Source: Oligoflexia bacterium
Lineage (GTDB): Bacteria; Bdellovibrionota; Bacteriovoracia; Bacteriovoracales; Bacteriovoracaceae
Direction: 5' to 3'
DNA length: 64,000 nt
Assembly: GCA_024229115.1 (NCBI GenBank)
Contig: JAAEST010000045.1
Span: 109,575 to 173,574, forward strand
A program made the position numbers and the translations under genes. This document shows positions 17,989 to 27,035 of the stretch, in pieces. How positions within the stretch are numbered: position 1 is the first letter of the stretch; each line of letters starts with the position of its first letter. Below the pieces are notes generated by a model. That model ran no database searches. It saw only the letters and a program-made list of their open reading frames with translations, and was not told where the DNA came from.

Positions 17989-18467
17989 CTTTCACTCATA
18001 CATAACGAGTAACTAATATCATAGTTACTTGTGCCTTCTTCATAAATTTTATTAAACGCAGGTAGTTCTTCCAAAGGGTAATACTTTTTGAAGAGATAGG
18101 AATAAAGCTTCTTGCCATCATTAAAATCTTTTATAAAACTGGTTTTGCTTAAGTTAGAACATATTGAATTAAGTTTATAAACTTTTAAATTACTCGATTT
18201 CGTAAATGATGGTGCTATATATTCATGTATTCCATTATTACATTCAAAGAGTGAAAACTCATTGATCTTCTTTTGCTCATAAGGATTGCAAGGTCCGCCA
18301 AAGAGATAGGCGTCTTTGCTTAAGCTTTCTTGAAGAATGGCTTGAGAGTCTTTCCCATAAATTGAGTATAGCTTGTTATAAAGAAAGAAGCGCGTATTAT
18401 AAATTGGAGCAGAGATTATATTAACCTGCAATAGAATTAGGAAAAGAGCAAATTTCGTTTTATCCAT
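17973..18467 (-). CDS. Small secreted protein ending RWQRI, copy 1 (uncharacterised family)
   Basis: I take the ATG at 18467 as start; it overlaps the DUF1501-like gene's stop by 8 nt, the same as in the second copy, while a TTG at 18473 is also in frame. The 164-residue product has a Sec signal (FALFLILLQVNIISA) and matches 28669-29184 in several places. Shared features are the start of the mature part (RFFLYNKLYSIYGK versus RFYVKNFLLAKFGK), a GPC-N/D-x-Y motif, and the C-terminus LCMSERWQRI versus LCTNQRWQRI. No known family is recognised. Conserved cysteines suggest disulfides or, less likely, metal binding. Confidence 0.75.
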   Translation of the reverse strand: MDKTKFALFLILLQVNIISAPIYNTRFFLYNKLYSIYGKDSQAILQESLSKDAYLFGGPCNPYEQKKINEFSLFECNNGIHEYIAPSFTKSSNLKVYKLNSICSNLSKTSFIKDFNDGKKLYSYLFKKYYPLEELPAFNKIYEEGTSNYDISYSLCMSERWQRI

Positions 18468-20112
18468 CAGCAATATTCTCGGCCTTAAAAATTGGTTTCC
18501 AATAGTTTTTTTCTTTAAAAATTAGACTGGCATCAGTTTTACTCATCCTCGGAACTTTTAAGATGTCACATATCGAATTGAGGACATTTCTGTAGCTAAT
18601 TGTCCTATTTCCTAAACCTTTAATAGGAGAGGCCATTCCCCAGGTTCCATTATCATTGTTTAGAACATGTTTCGAGCGACTGTTCGTAACAATATTTCCA
18701 GTGAGACTCAAGTCTTTAAACATTCCACCAATGAATGTTGATGTATGACCTTGGAATCCATGATCACTTCCAGCAAGGTTGTATTTAGGTGTTCTTTCAA
18801 ATTCACTTACGATATGAATAAGTGATTGATCAAAACTATTATTGTCTTTTAAAAATGCTCTAAATTGATCAATACAATTAGCCAGTGTATAGAAGAATGC
18901 ATTGTTGATTAAATATTCAAGAGCGAGACCATGATCATGTGTATCAAAAGTAAAGTTAATACTTTCTTCAAAAATGAGAGAAGGGTCTCTTAGGCCAACT
19001 ACATTTTTACTATTTTGACTTTTAAATTGTAAATTATCGAGATTGGTTATCTTCTTAAAAAGTATTTCTTCAGGTGGCAGTAACATTAGAACAAAAGATT
19101 TAGTGAGCTTGTTTTCCATAAGGAGTTCTGTCATGGCAAACTGATCAGCAAGCCTTGGGAAAACAATAGTATCGAGAGCTGTTAACAAATCATTATCAAG
19201 TATAACCTTACCATCTGAATGATAAGGACCAACAGCATTAAGGATTATTTCTGTAGAATCATATTCTTTCTTATTAATTTTATAGCCACTTATGGGATTA
19301 GAAAATACGAGTAAGTTTTTAAAATTATGACGACATTTTGCTATGAGATCGTTATAGCTATTCAGCTTTTTTTCATAGTTCTTTTTTAAGGCTTGAATAT
19401 CTAATTGATTTAGTTTCGATAACCTATTTAGGGTTAATTCTGTAATTCCAAACATTTTGTTAATACGTTTAATAAATTGCTTTGGTTTATCTTGAATTTT
19501 AGGGGAGTCTATGAAAATAGCTTCAAAATAATCTTGATTCTCAAAAAGGTTAATAGCGGCTTTATTTTGCTTAGAAGAAAAAGCACCAGGTGTTGAGCTT
19601 AGGGGCGACGATTCTTGAAGAAATTGTACCGTTGGCAATGGAGTATTTGATAAATCAGTAAGTCTGCCTGTTAAGCTCTCTCCTCCTTGGAATGGAGTGA
19701 CAAGCTTCCTACTGATATTTTCATGCCCATCTAAAATCATGTCACAACCTCTTACTATGAGGGCCTGATCAAAAATTGAAGAGAGCTTTTCTTTGGAGGA
19801 AATAAGTTTTTCATTCCAAAGTCTTGGCACATTCAATCCTTTATATTTGATAGTTTTATATTCTGATTTAAAGTTAATTCCATCAGAGCTGAAAGATGTC
19901 GTGATCATTTTGTTCTTTGAAACGAAAGGTGATTCATCGTAAGGCTTCAATATCGAATCGAAGTACCAACGACTTGGTGATCCGAACATATTGATTTGAA
20001 TGTAGTTCATTTCTTGATGTGAGTTTTCAAGTGCGTAACTCAACTGATTAGTTGAGAGAGCAAGATATCCTGTTGGAATTAGTTTATTGAAAGCTCTACG
20101 AGAAATTTTCAT
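18460..20112 (-). CDS. Tat-exported DUF1501-like protein, copy 1
   Basis: A 550-residue protein with an N-terminal twin-arginine signal (MKISRRAFNKL then a hydrophobic stretch). The C-terminal half contains FDTHDHGLALEYLI, VSEFERTPKY and GSDHGFQGHTSTFIGG, and it ends with GNIVTNSR and DNGTWGMASPIKGLGNRTI. These follow the DUF1501 pattern of the alkaline-phosphatase superfamily (SEFGRTP, DHW/HG, GG, G..I). It aligns along its length with 27036-28676. It is the first gene of a six-gene minus-strand unit reaching 14292. In Planctomycetes DUF1501 proteins are commonly paired with PSCyt haem proteins, as here. The reaction is unknown. Confidence 0.72.
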   Translation of the reverse strand: MKISRRAFNKLIPTGYLALSTNQLSYALENSHQEMNYIQINMFGSPSRWYFDSILKPYDESPFVSKNKMITTSFSSDGINFKSEYKTIKYKGLNVPRLWNEKLISSKEKLSSIFDQALIVRGCDMILDGHENISRKLVTPFQGGESLTGRLTDLSNTPLPTVQFLQESSPLSSTPGAFSSKQNKAAINLFENQDYFEAIFIDSPKIQDKPKQFIKRINKMFGITELTLNRLSKLNQLDIQALKKNYEKKLNSYNDLIAKCRHNFKNLLVFSNPISGYKINKKEYDSTEIILNAVGPYHSDGKVILDNDLLTALDTIVFPRLADQFAMTELLMENKLTKSFVLMLLPPEEILFKKITNLDNLQFKSQNSKNVVGLRDPSLIFEESINFTFDTHDHGLALEYLINNAFFYTLANCIDQFRAFLKDNNSFDQSLIHIVSEFERTPKYNLAGSDHGFQGHTSTFIGGMFKDLSLTGNIVTNSRSKHVLNNDNGTWGMASPIKGLGNRTISYRNVLNSICDILKVPRMSKTDASLIFKEKNYWKPIFKAENIADG

Positions 20113-20118
20113 TATGTT

Positions 20119-20146
20119 ATTTTAGCATCTTATGAGTTTTCTCCAA
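20119..20146 (-). promoter_or_regulatory. Possible promoter of the DUF1501-like copy 1 operon
   Basis: On the minus strand TTGGAG (20146-20141) and TAAAAT (20124-20119) are separated by 16 bases, and the ATG follows the -10-like box after only 6 bases. If used, transcription would start at about the start codon, which would make a leaderless message; no Shine-Dalgarno sequence is present at the usual distance. AT-rich DNA gives such matches by chance, so this is weak. Confidence 0.3.
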
Positions 20147-20344
20147 ATTTATCTGTTCTATATTTTAACTTACCAAAATAGTTGGCAATTTTAGTGATGA
20201 CTATCTATTGGAATAAGGTACTTGATAAATGATATCAGGCATTTATCCCATGATATTAGTCATACATAACTTTCTTGCTAGTAAAAAATCCAAATAGCCA
20301 ATATCATTTAGATAATAAATTATTAAAATTCTTAGGAGATTTCT

Positions 20345-22903
20345 GTGAAAACGAAATTAAATTTATTGCTTGTAGGACTTTTAATTATTGGTTTTTCTTC
20401 TTGTTCAAAGAAAGTGAATACTGATAATGCTTTTCATCAAGGGACACCTGAAGATGGTTTAAATCTTTTAAAGTTTCTTCAAAAGAATCTTAAGCCAGAC
20501 GAAGTAGATGTAAATAGTGTTTCAGAATATTTTGGTGGAAAGAGTACGAAGCATTTTCATAGTTATAAGGATATTAATAATCTCTGTGCTGTAGATGAGA
20601 CAGATTTTGAAGTGATTAGAAGACAAGTAATCTATCCTTTTCAAGAGGGTGTTCGTGTTAAGAAAGCCTTTGATTTTAATAAAATTGTAAAAAATGGAAG
20701 TTCTAAGATTGTAAATATCGATGGTCTACTTTCTCCACATGCTAGAAGTAAGAGAGAGGGTGTTTATGAGTATTCTTGGCTCAAGTTAAATGACCTTGAG
20801 GGAGTTGTAAAAGGCCAAGAGTCTTTTAATAACTACCTTGCGCAGTTTGATAAGATCGATGACTTTCAACTTGCTTCAGTTAAGTTCATTTCTCCATCGA
20901 AGTATAGAAGTAAGAAAGACCTAAGAATGGAGAGAGCAAAAATTGTCACTCGTTTTGATCTTAGAGGTACTCATAAGAAAATGCGCCGTAACGATAGAGG
21001 TGTATTTACATTTGATGTTGTTAAGACTGCTTCTGGTTGGAAGCTTGATGAGCTAAATGTTATTCAAGGTGAAACTCTAACAAAAGCGAAGCCAACATTT
21101 AGAGAGATTACTAGTACAGCGATTGGTGATCAGGTTCCTACTTATTTAAGACAAGAAGCGATCAGAAGAGGTGGATATGCAATTTCTGTTAGTGACTTTG
21201 ATAATGATGGAAATAATGATCTTTATGTAGGAACGATGGGTAATGGTGTTCTTCTTAGAGGTGATACAGAAGGAAACTTTAGAAAGATTAATGGTCTAGG
21301 ACCAGAGAATAATAAGCTTGTTAAGACTGCTATCTTTGGGGACTTCTTTAATACTGGTAAGCAAGATTTAGTTCTTGTTAGATTTGTACCGAACCATTTA
21401 AAGTTAACAAAAACAGATGCTAATAATGATGAATATAGTTTTTCAGATGTTATTTTTTATGAAAATAAGGGTAACGGTGAGTTTAAGAAAGTTGAAAATC
21501 TAATTGAAAACAGAAATATGTCAGGGAATGCCATGCCAGCGGCAGTTGCTGATTTTAATGGTGATGATAAGTTAGATTTCTATATTGGATTCCCTGGACC
21601 TCTTGATTTCACATTTGTTGGTGGAAACTCTGGTATTCAACAGGGTGCTCAGGTTCAAGGCCTTTATATTAATGACGGAAAGAGAAAGAAATTTATTGAT
21701 AGAACTCAAGAAAACATTAAATACACAGAAAATGAGTTTCTCTTTGCTCACTCTAGTATGTCTGCTGACTTAGACATGGATGGAGATATGGACTTAATTG
21801 TTCTTGATGATAGAGGAAACTTAAGTCCGGTTTATTTAAATGATGGAACAGGGAAATTCACTGAGTCTGCAAAGAAAACAGGGATTACTAACTCGGATCT
21901 TTCAATGGGCGTTGCTGGTGGCGATATTGATAATGATGGAGTTCTCGACTTTGCAGTATCAAATGTAAACTTTGTTGCGAGTGAAAGATGGTCACAGTCA
22001 TGTGCTCAGAACTGGAGAAGTGAATTTAAAGATTATGCTCGTGAGGGGCTAAAGCTCTTTAAGGGAGCTGGTAAAGGTAAGTTTATCGAAACGACAGAAG
22101 TTGCTGGCCTTGATTGGGTTGGTGAAGGTGTCGCAGGTGTTGAATTCATTGATTATAATAATGATGGTAATCTTGATATTTATGTAGCGACTGGTCTTTG
22201 GTCAGGAACTGATAGAACTCAAGATATTTCAAGTTTGTTCATTAAAGCTCTTCAAGCTGAAAAATATTACTTCAATGTTGAGATGACTGAAGAAGGAACT
22301 GCTTCTGATTTTATGAAAGTACTCAACTCATTTGTTGGTGACATTTATAACCCTGAGAAGAAGCAAGATAAGGTAATGAAGCCACACATGGCTGGATTCC
22401 AGAGAAATAGACTCTTTAGAAATGACGGGAATGGTAAATTTACTGAAGTGGGATACCTTGAAGGAATCGACAGTATTGCTGACGGTTATGTAATGTCTAA
22501 AACTGATATTAATAAAGATGGAAAGATGGATCTAATTCTTAGAAATGGTGACCCTGGTGTAAAAGAAGTTGCTTTTAAGCCAGTTCAGGTTTTCTTAAAC
22601 GAGAGTCCGGAGAAATCGAATAGTTTAATTGTTAAGCTAAAAGGTAAGAAATCAAATAGAGACGCTGTTGGTTCTTTTGTAAGAGCTAAAGTCGGAAATG
22701 AAAAATATGTTAGACACCTTATTGCTAATAACGGTACTGCTCAAAGTGAAAAAATTCTTCACTTCGGTTTGGGGAAAGCCAATCAAGTAGATCGTTTAGA
22801 AGTAACTTGGCCAAATGGAAATAGACAAGTTCTTACAAATGTACCTGCAGGTAAAATTGTTATTGAAGAAAAGGTTGGAAACGGGAAGTTTGCTAACAAC
22901 TAA
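20345..22903 (+). CDS. Large lipoprotein with VCBS/FG-GAP calcium loops and ASPIC/UnbV-type C-terminus
   Basis: An 852-residue protein starting at GTG with TAGGAGA a few bases before it. The signal peptide ends in a lipobox (GFSSC, C20). Residues about 50-255 form an N-terminal domain shared with the next paralogue. From about 284 to 730 there are repeated DxDxDG calcium loops (DFDNDGNNDLYVG, DFNGDDKLDFYIG, DLDMDGDMDLIV, DIDNDGVLDFAV, DYNNDGNLDIYV, DINKDGKMDLIL), as in integrin-like beta-propellers. The last 75 residues match ASPIC/UnbV (HFGLGKANQVDRLEVTWPNG). This is the CRTAC1-like architecture. It is probably anchored at the cell surface and binds calcium and a partner or glycan. It stands between the two cytochrome triads and reads away from copy 1. 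Confidence 0.87.
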   Translation: MKTKLNLLLVGLLIIGFSSCSKKVNTDNAFHQGTPEDGLNLLKFLQKNLKPDEVDVNSVSEYFGGKSTKHFHSYKDINNLCAVDETDFEVIRRQVIYPFQEGVRVKKAFDFNKIVKNGSSKIVNIDGLLSPHARSKREGVYEYSWLKLNDLEGVVKGQESFNNYLAQFDKIDDFQLASVKFISPSKYRSKKDLRMERAKIVTRFDLRGTHKKMRRNDRGVFTFDVVKTASGWKLDELNVIQGETLTKAKPTFREITSTAIGDQVPTYLRQEAIRRGGYAISVSDFDNDGNNDLYVGTMGNGVLLRGDTEGNFRKINGLGPENNKLVKTAIFGDFFNTGKQDLVLVRFVPNHLKLTKTDANNDEYSFSDVIFYENKGNGEFKKVENLIENRNMSGNAMPAAVADFNGDDKLDFYIGFPGPLDFTFVGGNSGIQQGAQVQGLYINDGKRKKFIDRTQENIKYTENEFLFAHSSMSADLDMDGDMDLIVLDDRGNLSPVYLNDGTGKFTESAKKTGITNSDLSMGVAGGDIDNDGVLDFAVSNVNFVASERWSQSCAQNWRSEFKDYAREGLKLFKGAGKGKFIETTEVAGLDWVGEGVAGVEFIDYNNDGNLDIYVATGLWSGTDRTQDISSLFIKALQAEKYYFNVEMTEEGTASDFMKVLNSFVGDIYNPEKKQDKVMKPHMAGFQRNRLFRNDGNGKFTEVGYLEGIDSIADGYVMSKTDINKDGKMDLILRNGDPGVKEVAFKPVQVFLNESPEKSNSLIVKLKGKKSNRDAVGSFVRAKVGNEKYVRHLIANNGTAQSEKILHFGLGKANQVDRLEVTWPNGNRQVLTNVPAGKIVIEEKVGNGKFANN

Positions 22904-23211
22904 TTATCTAAGAGAATATCCATATTACAGACTGGAATTAGCTTTTGAGAATCTGGGAAATCATCTAATTGGATGAGTATTTCTGGATTCTCAACTTTTG
23001 TCTTAAAGAAATTGGCCTGATCCCAATCCTTGAGCATGCAATAAGTATCCTTTCCATTAGAATAGTATAAGGTTTCTTTAACCGTGAAGAATCCCTTGGC
23101 CACAATAGAGAGCTTATTTTCAGAAGCATCAGGTAGTTCTTCTTTGGGCTTCTTTACAAGGCAACTCGAAAGACTAGCAGTAAGTAAGATAAAAGTTAAA
23201 AGCTTAAGCAT
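22900..23211 (-). CDS. Small lipoprotein of unknown function
   Basis: A 103-residue protein with a clear lipoprotein signal (LTASLSSC, C17) and a mature part that begins with a charged KKPKEELPD linker. Two Cys follow (YCML and PVCNMD). It lies on the opposite strand between the two VCBS/ASPIC genes, and its stop overlaps the end of the first by 4 nt. No family is recognised. Its position suggests a link to the large secreted paralogues, though it has its own promoter region (23212-23300). Confidence 0.7.
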   Translation of the reverse strand: MLKLLTFILLTASLSSCLVKKPKEELPDASENKLSIVAKGFFTVKETLYYSNGKDTYCMLKDWDQANFFKTKVENPEILIQLDDFPDSQKLIPVCNMDILLDN

Positions 23212-23403
23212 AGAGACCTCTCAATTACTAAACTATAAGTGTCCACTTTTTGAGTCAATTATATTTCATAATTTACGCTATTTTAGATATTTAGAATAGG
23301 TAATTAAGATCACTTTAAATTAACTCTCAATAAAAACGGCTTTATGTTAAAATATTAAGTACTTATATATTGACATAAAAACCAATGATTTTGGAGAGTT
23401 AAA

Positions 23404-25899
23404 ATGAAATTTTCAATTAGTTTGTTAATGTTACTTTCACCTTTAAGTCTACTTGCAATTGACCATGGTCAACAGGAAGGACAGAAGCGACTTAATGCGA
23501 TCGTTAAATCAGTTGAAGTTAAAGAGAAGATTACTGCTGATAAAGTATTTAAGTTCTTTGGTGGTAAAGCTGACCAAATGAAGGGAAGTATTGATCCGCA
23601 AAAAATGTGTCATGTGGATGAGTCAGATTTTGTAGAGATTAGAAAGCAAACGGTTTATCCTCTCGTTCGTGCAATGAAGGCAAAAAATATTGAGCCTCTA
23701 AAAAAGATTGTATCAAAAAGTTTTGCGGTTTCAGATTTTGAAAAGGTTATTGGGAAAAGAGCAGCACATTCTTTTGGAGCTATTAAGCAATATAATTGGG
23801 AAGGGCAAGCAGCCTCTTTGAAAGGTGATAAAGCTCTTAAGTCTTTAAATAATTATCTTAATAAATTTTCACAGGTTGATGACGTTGAGTTTAGAACAGT
23901 GAAGTATCTTTCTTATCAAAAAGATAGAAACCCTGAAAATTTTAAAATGAATTCTACAATCCTTTTGACTCGTTATGATCTAAGAGCGAAAAATTCAAAA
24001 GGTTTAAGAGTTAACGATCGTGGTTTTGCAAAGATTGCAGTAAGCAAAATAGGAAATGATTGGAAGATGAATTCGATTGAGTTCTTGAGTGGAGAAACAG
24101 TAACTTCATCCAAGCCTTCATTTACTGAAACAACAATTGATTCAGGATTAGCTTCGATTCCTGTTTATACAAGAAATGAAGCAATTAGACGTGGTGGTTA
24201 CGCCATTGCAGTTGGAGATTATAACGGCGACAATCATCAAGACGTTTATGTAGGGTCTTGGGGTGCTGGACACCTACTTGAAGGTAACGGAAAAGGAAAC
24301 TTTAAAGTTGTTAAAGATAGTGGGCTAGAAAAAGAAACACTAGTTAAGACTGCAGTGTTTGGAGACTTCTTTAATACTGGTAGACAAGATCTTCTTCTAG
24401 TTCGTTTTGTTCCTACAAATACAGATGGAAAGAAGAGTGACACTGATAAGTTTAGTGACATTGTTTTCTATAAGAATAATGGAAAGGGTAAATTCTCTAA
24501 GATGCCTTCTCCTGTAACGAATAGAGTTGTTGCCTCAAATGCAATGCCTGGTGCTGTCTCTGATATGAATGGTGATGGACTTCTTGACTTCTATGTTGGA
24601 TTTCCAGGAAGTTTAGACTTTACATTCATTGGGGACGCTTCAAAAATTATGCAAGGAGCGAAGGTTCAAGGTCTTTTCCTAAATAATGGAAAAGGTAGCT
24701 TTACTGATACAACAAATCACAGTCTCTATAGAAACAGTTCTGAAGGGCAGGGACTTTTCCCTCACAGTGCTCTTTCATATGACTATGACCAAGATGGTGA
24801 CATGGACATTATCGTTCTTGATGATAGAGGAAATCTCTCTCCAATCTATAAGAACGTAGAGAATGGAAAGTTTGTAGAGGTTGCTGATAACACTGGGATG
24901 ACAAATAACGATCTTGCTATGGGAGCCGCTGGTGGTGACTTAGACAACGACGGTGTTGTTGATTTCGCTATGACAAATGTAAATTTCGTTGCAGCAGAAA
25001 GATGGCAAGAATCCTGTGCTGCTAACTGGCATATGAAAAAAGTTACTATGGGTAATAATGGTCTGAGACTTTATAAAGGTCATGGAGCAGGTAACTTTGT
25101 AGAGATGACTAAGTTAAGTGGTCTTGATTGGGCCGGTGAAGGTATGGCCGGTGTAGAATTCATCGACTATGACAATGATGGTTTATTAGATATCTATGTT
25201 GCTAACGGACTATGGTCAGGGACGAGTAAAGAACAAGATCTTTCAAGTGTTTTCTTTAGATCACTTGTTGAGAATCATAAGTACTTAATTGATGAGATGT
25301 ATTTTGGAGAAACAGAATCAGACTTTATGAGAGTACTTAATTCTTATAAGGGTGATATCTATGGTGGAAATCTTGTAGAAAGACCATCAATGGCCGGTTA
25401 TCAAAGAAATAGACTTTTCAGAAATATGGGGAAAGGGAAGTTCTTAGAAGTTGGATATCTTGAAGGTGTTGATAGTATTGCTGACGGATATGTAATTTCT
25501 AAAGCTGATATCAATGAAGATGGGAAGATGGATATTGTTTTAAGAAATGGTGACCCGGGTATTAAAGAAGTTAATTACCCAGCGGTTCAACTATTTATTA
25601 ATAACTCAAAAAATAAGAACTCACTTCTTGTTGAACTTGAAGGTACTAAATCAAATAAAGATGGTGTGGGAGCATTTGTTGAAGCAACAATTGGAAAGAA
25701 TAAAATCATTCGTCACATGATTGCTAACAATGGTACTGCTCAATCTCAAAAAGCACTACACTTTGGACTTGGTAAAGCTAAAAAAGTTAATAAGCTTGTA
25801 GTAAGTTGGCCATCAGGTGAAAAACAAGTGCTTAAGAATGTGAAGAAAGGGAAGATTAAGATTGTTGAAACTAAATCTTCTAAGTTTGCAGTTAAATAA
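23404..25899 (+). CDS. Secreted VCBS/FG-GAP protein with ASPIC/UnbV-type C-terminus (paralogue 2)
   Basis: The 831-residue protein is a full-length paralogue of 20345-22903. It has the same N-terminal domain (CHVDESDFVEIRKQTVYPL), the same series of calcium loops (DYNGDNHQDVYVG, DMNGDGLLDFYVG, DYDQDGDMDIIV, DLDNDGVVDFAM, DYDNDGLLDIYV, DINEDGKMDIVL) and the same ASPIC/UnbV end (HFGLGKAKKVNKLVVSWPSG). Unlike its twin it has an ordinary Sec signal (SLLMLLSPLSLLAID) and no lipobox cysteine, so it should be released rather than lipid-anchored. GGAG precedes the ATG by seven to eight bases. The 190-bp upstream gap is AT-rich. Confidence 0.87.
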   Translation: MKFSISLLMLLSPLSLLAIDHGQQEGQKRLNAIVKSVEVKEKITADKVFKFFGGKADQMKGSIDPQKMCHVDESDFVEIRKQTVYPLVRAMKAKNIEPLKKIVSKSFAVSDFEKVIGKRAAHSFGAIKQYNWEGQAASLKGDKALKSLNNYLNKFSQVDDVEFRTVKYLSYQKDRNPENFKMNSTILLTRYDLRAKNSKGLRVNDRGFAKIAVSKIGNDWKMNSIEFLSGETVTSSKPSFTETTIDSGLASIPVYTRNEAIRRGGYAIAVGDYNGDNHQDVYVGSWGAGHLLEGNGKGNFKVVKDSGLEKETLVKTAVFGDFFNTGRQDLLLVRFVPTNTDGKKSDTDKFSDIVFYKNNGKGKFSKMPSPVTNRVVASNAMPGAVSDMNGDGLLDFYVGFPGSLDFTFIGDASKIMQGAKVQGLFLNNGKGSFTDTTNHSLYRNSSEGQGLFPHSALSYDYDQDGDMDIIVLDDRGNLSPIYKNVENGKFVEVADNTGMTNNDLAMGAAGGDLDNDGVVDFAMTNVNFVAAERWQESCAANWHMKKVTMGNNGLRLYKGHGAGNFVEMTKLSGLDWAGEGMAGVEFIDYDNDGLLDIYVANGLWSGTSKEQDLSSVFFRSLVENHKYLIDEMYFGETESDFMRVLNSYKGDIYGGNLVERPSMAGYQRNRLFRNMGKGKFLEVGYLEGVDSIADGYVISKADINEDGKMDIVLRNGDPGIKEVNYPAVQLFINNSKNKNSLLVELEGTKSNKDGVGAFVEATIGKNKIIRHMIANNGTAQSQKALHFGLGKAKKVNKLVVSWPSGEKQVLKNVKKGKIKIVETKSSKFAVK

Positions 25900-27006
25900 T
25901 TAAACGAATGGCCTGTAGAGTAAATTGGTTTCCACTTGGCAATTCCAATAACACTCTCTACAGGCTTTTATTTTTTCTCTTTTAATTTTTAAATCATAAG
26001 AATCCCAAAAAGCTTTAAGACCCTTTTCTTTAATATTTCCCCATGATTTTTTCATTTCATAAAAGGCAAAACAAGGAAAAACCTCGCCGTAACAATCCAC
26101 GACTAGAGTAGTATATCCAGCTAAACATGGTATAGGCAGCTTTTCATTCTGATAGAATGACTTAAACATTTTAAGGTAAGCCACTGACGTCTCTATAAAA
26201 TCATCTTCTTTTTTTATTTTGATAAGCTGATCAACAGTTTTAAATAGTGATTCGAGATCACTTTCATTATTTAAAGAATAATCATGATTATCTAAGTCCG
26301 GAGCAATTTCGTGAACAGGCATAAAGCCAATATAGTCAGCACCTAGACTCTTTGCTAACTGAACAAGTTCTATAGCTTCAGAGTAGTTATTCTTACCTAG
26401 AGTACTAGAGATATTAATCTTAAAGCTAGCATTATTCTTAGTCCTTACTTGGTTGAGAATTTTAATTGCTTCAATGGCTTTTTGGAATGACTGTTCATTT
26501 TTTCGGATTTTATTATGAGTTTGGGCAGTTGCCCCATCTAGTGAAATTGAAATAACATTAATTCCTGATTGATAAAGCTCTTGTGCAGTATCAGGTGTTA
26601 TAAACCATCCATTAGTGGTCATTTGAACCATCATTTCATTCTTACGAATATATTTAATAATTTGATAAAGATCCTTGTGAAGCATGGGCTCTCCACCTGA
26701 AATGGCCATGCCAGATGTTCCGATTGCTGCAAAATCATCAATGATTTTATAGTATTGATCTAAATTAAATGATTCATTTTTAGCTTCTAAATTTTTATGT
26801 CGAAGTGGGAGATCACACATTTCACAATGTAGATTACAATTATAAGTTAGACAAAGAGTCCCCTGTATCGGTCCTGAAATTGATTCGCCAAGCTTATATC
26901 CAGCAAAAGTGCCAAAATAACGAAACGGGTACTTGAGAACAGTAGTGAAGCTGTTGTGCTTAAATCCTTGAAAAATATAAGATAAGTAGCTTTTTCTAAT
27001 GATCAT
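25900..27006 (-). CDS. SPASM-type radical SAM enzyme beside the second triad
   Basis: A 368-residue protein with LTYNCNLHCEMCDLP (C57, C61, C64), SGGEPMLH, and a Cys-rich C-terminal half (PCLAGYTTLVVDCYGEVFPC, then ACRECYWNC) for auxiliary Fe-S clusters. It ends one base after the second VCBS/ASPIC gene and is divergent from the DUF1501-like gene at 27036, with only 29 bp between the start codons. This is too short for two classical promoters with leaders. It is the second SPASM enzyme flanking this island (the other is 14292-15212). Modification of an exported partner is plausible but unproven. Confidence 0.85.
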   Translation of the reverse strand: MIIRKSYLSYIFQGFKHNSFTTVLKYPFRYFGTFAGYKLGESISGPIQGTLCLTYNCNLHCEMCDLPLRHKNLEAKNESFNLDQYYKIIDDFAAIGTSGMAISGGEPMLHKDLYQIIKYIRKNEMMVQMTTNGWFITPDTAQELYQSGINVISISLDGATAQTHNKIRKNEQSFQKAIEAIKILNQVRTKNNASFKINISSTLGKNNYSEAIELVQLAKSLGADYIGFMPVHEIAPDLDNHDYSLNNESDLESLFKTVDQLIKIKKEDDFIETSVAYLKMFKSFYQNEKLPIPCLAGYTTLVVDCYGEVFPCFAFYEMKKSWGNIKEKGLKAFWDSYDLKIKREKIKACRECYWNCQVETNLLYRPFV

Positions 27007-27035
27007 AATTTTAATGAGTTATATAATAATAACTA

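Noticed and set aside
18460..20112. A possible sulfatase-type formylglycine site in the DUF1501-like proteins (G-S-P-S-R near the N-terminus), which would fit the SPASM enzymes as sulfatase maturases
   Set aside because: The residue that should be Cys or Ser two before the Pro is Gly in copy 1 (GSPSR), and copy 2 reads GGPCR. The position does not match C/S-x-P-x-R, so I do not propose sulfatase maturation.
23370..23404. TTGACA at 23370 as a -35 box for the second VCBS/ASPIC gene
   Set aside because: A -10 box 17 bases downstream would fall onto the ribosome binding site (GGAG) and the start codon.
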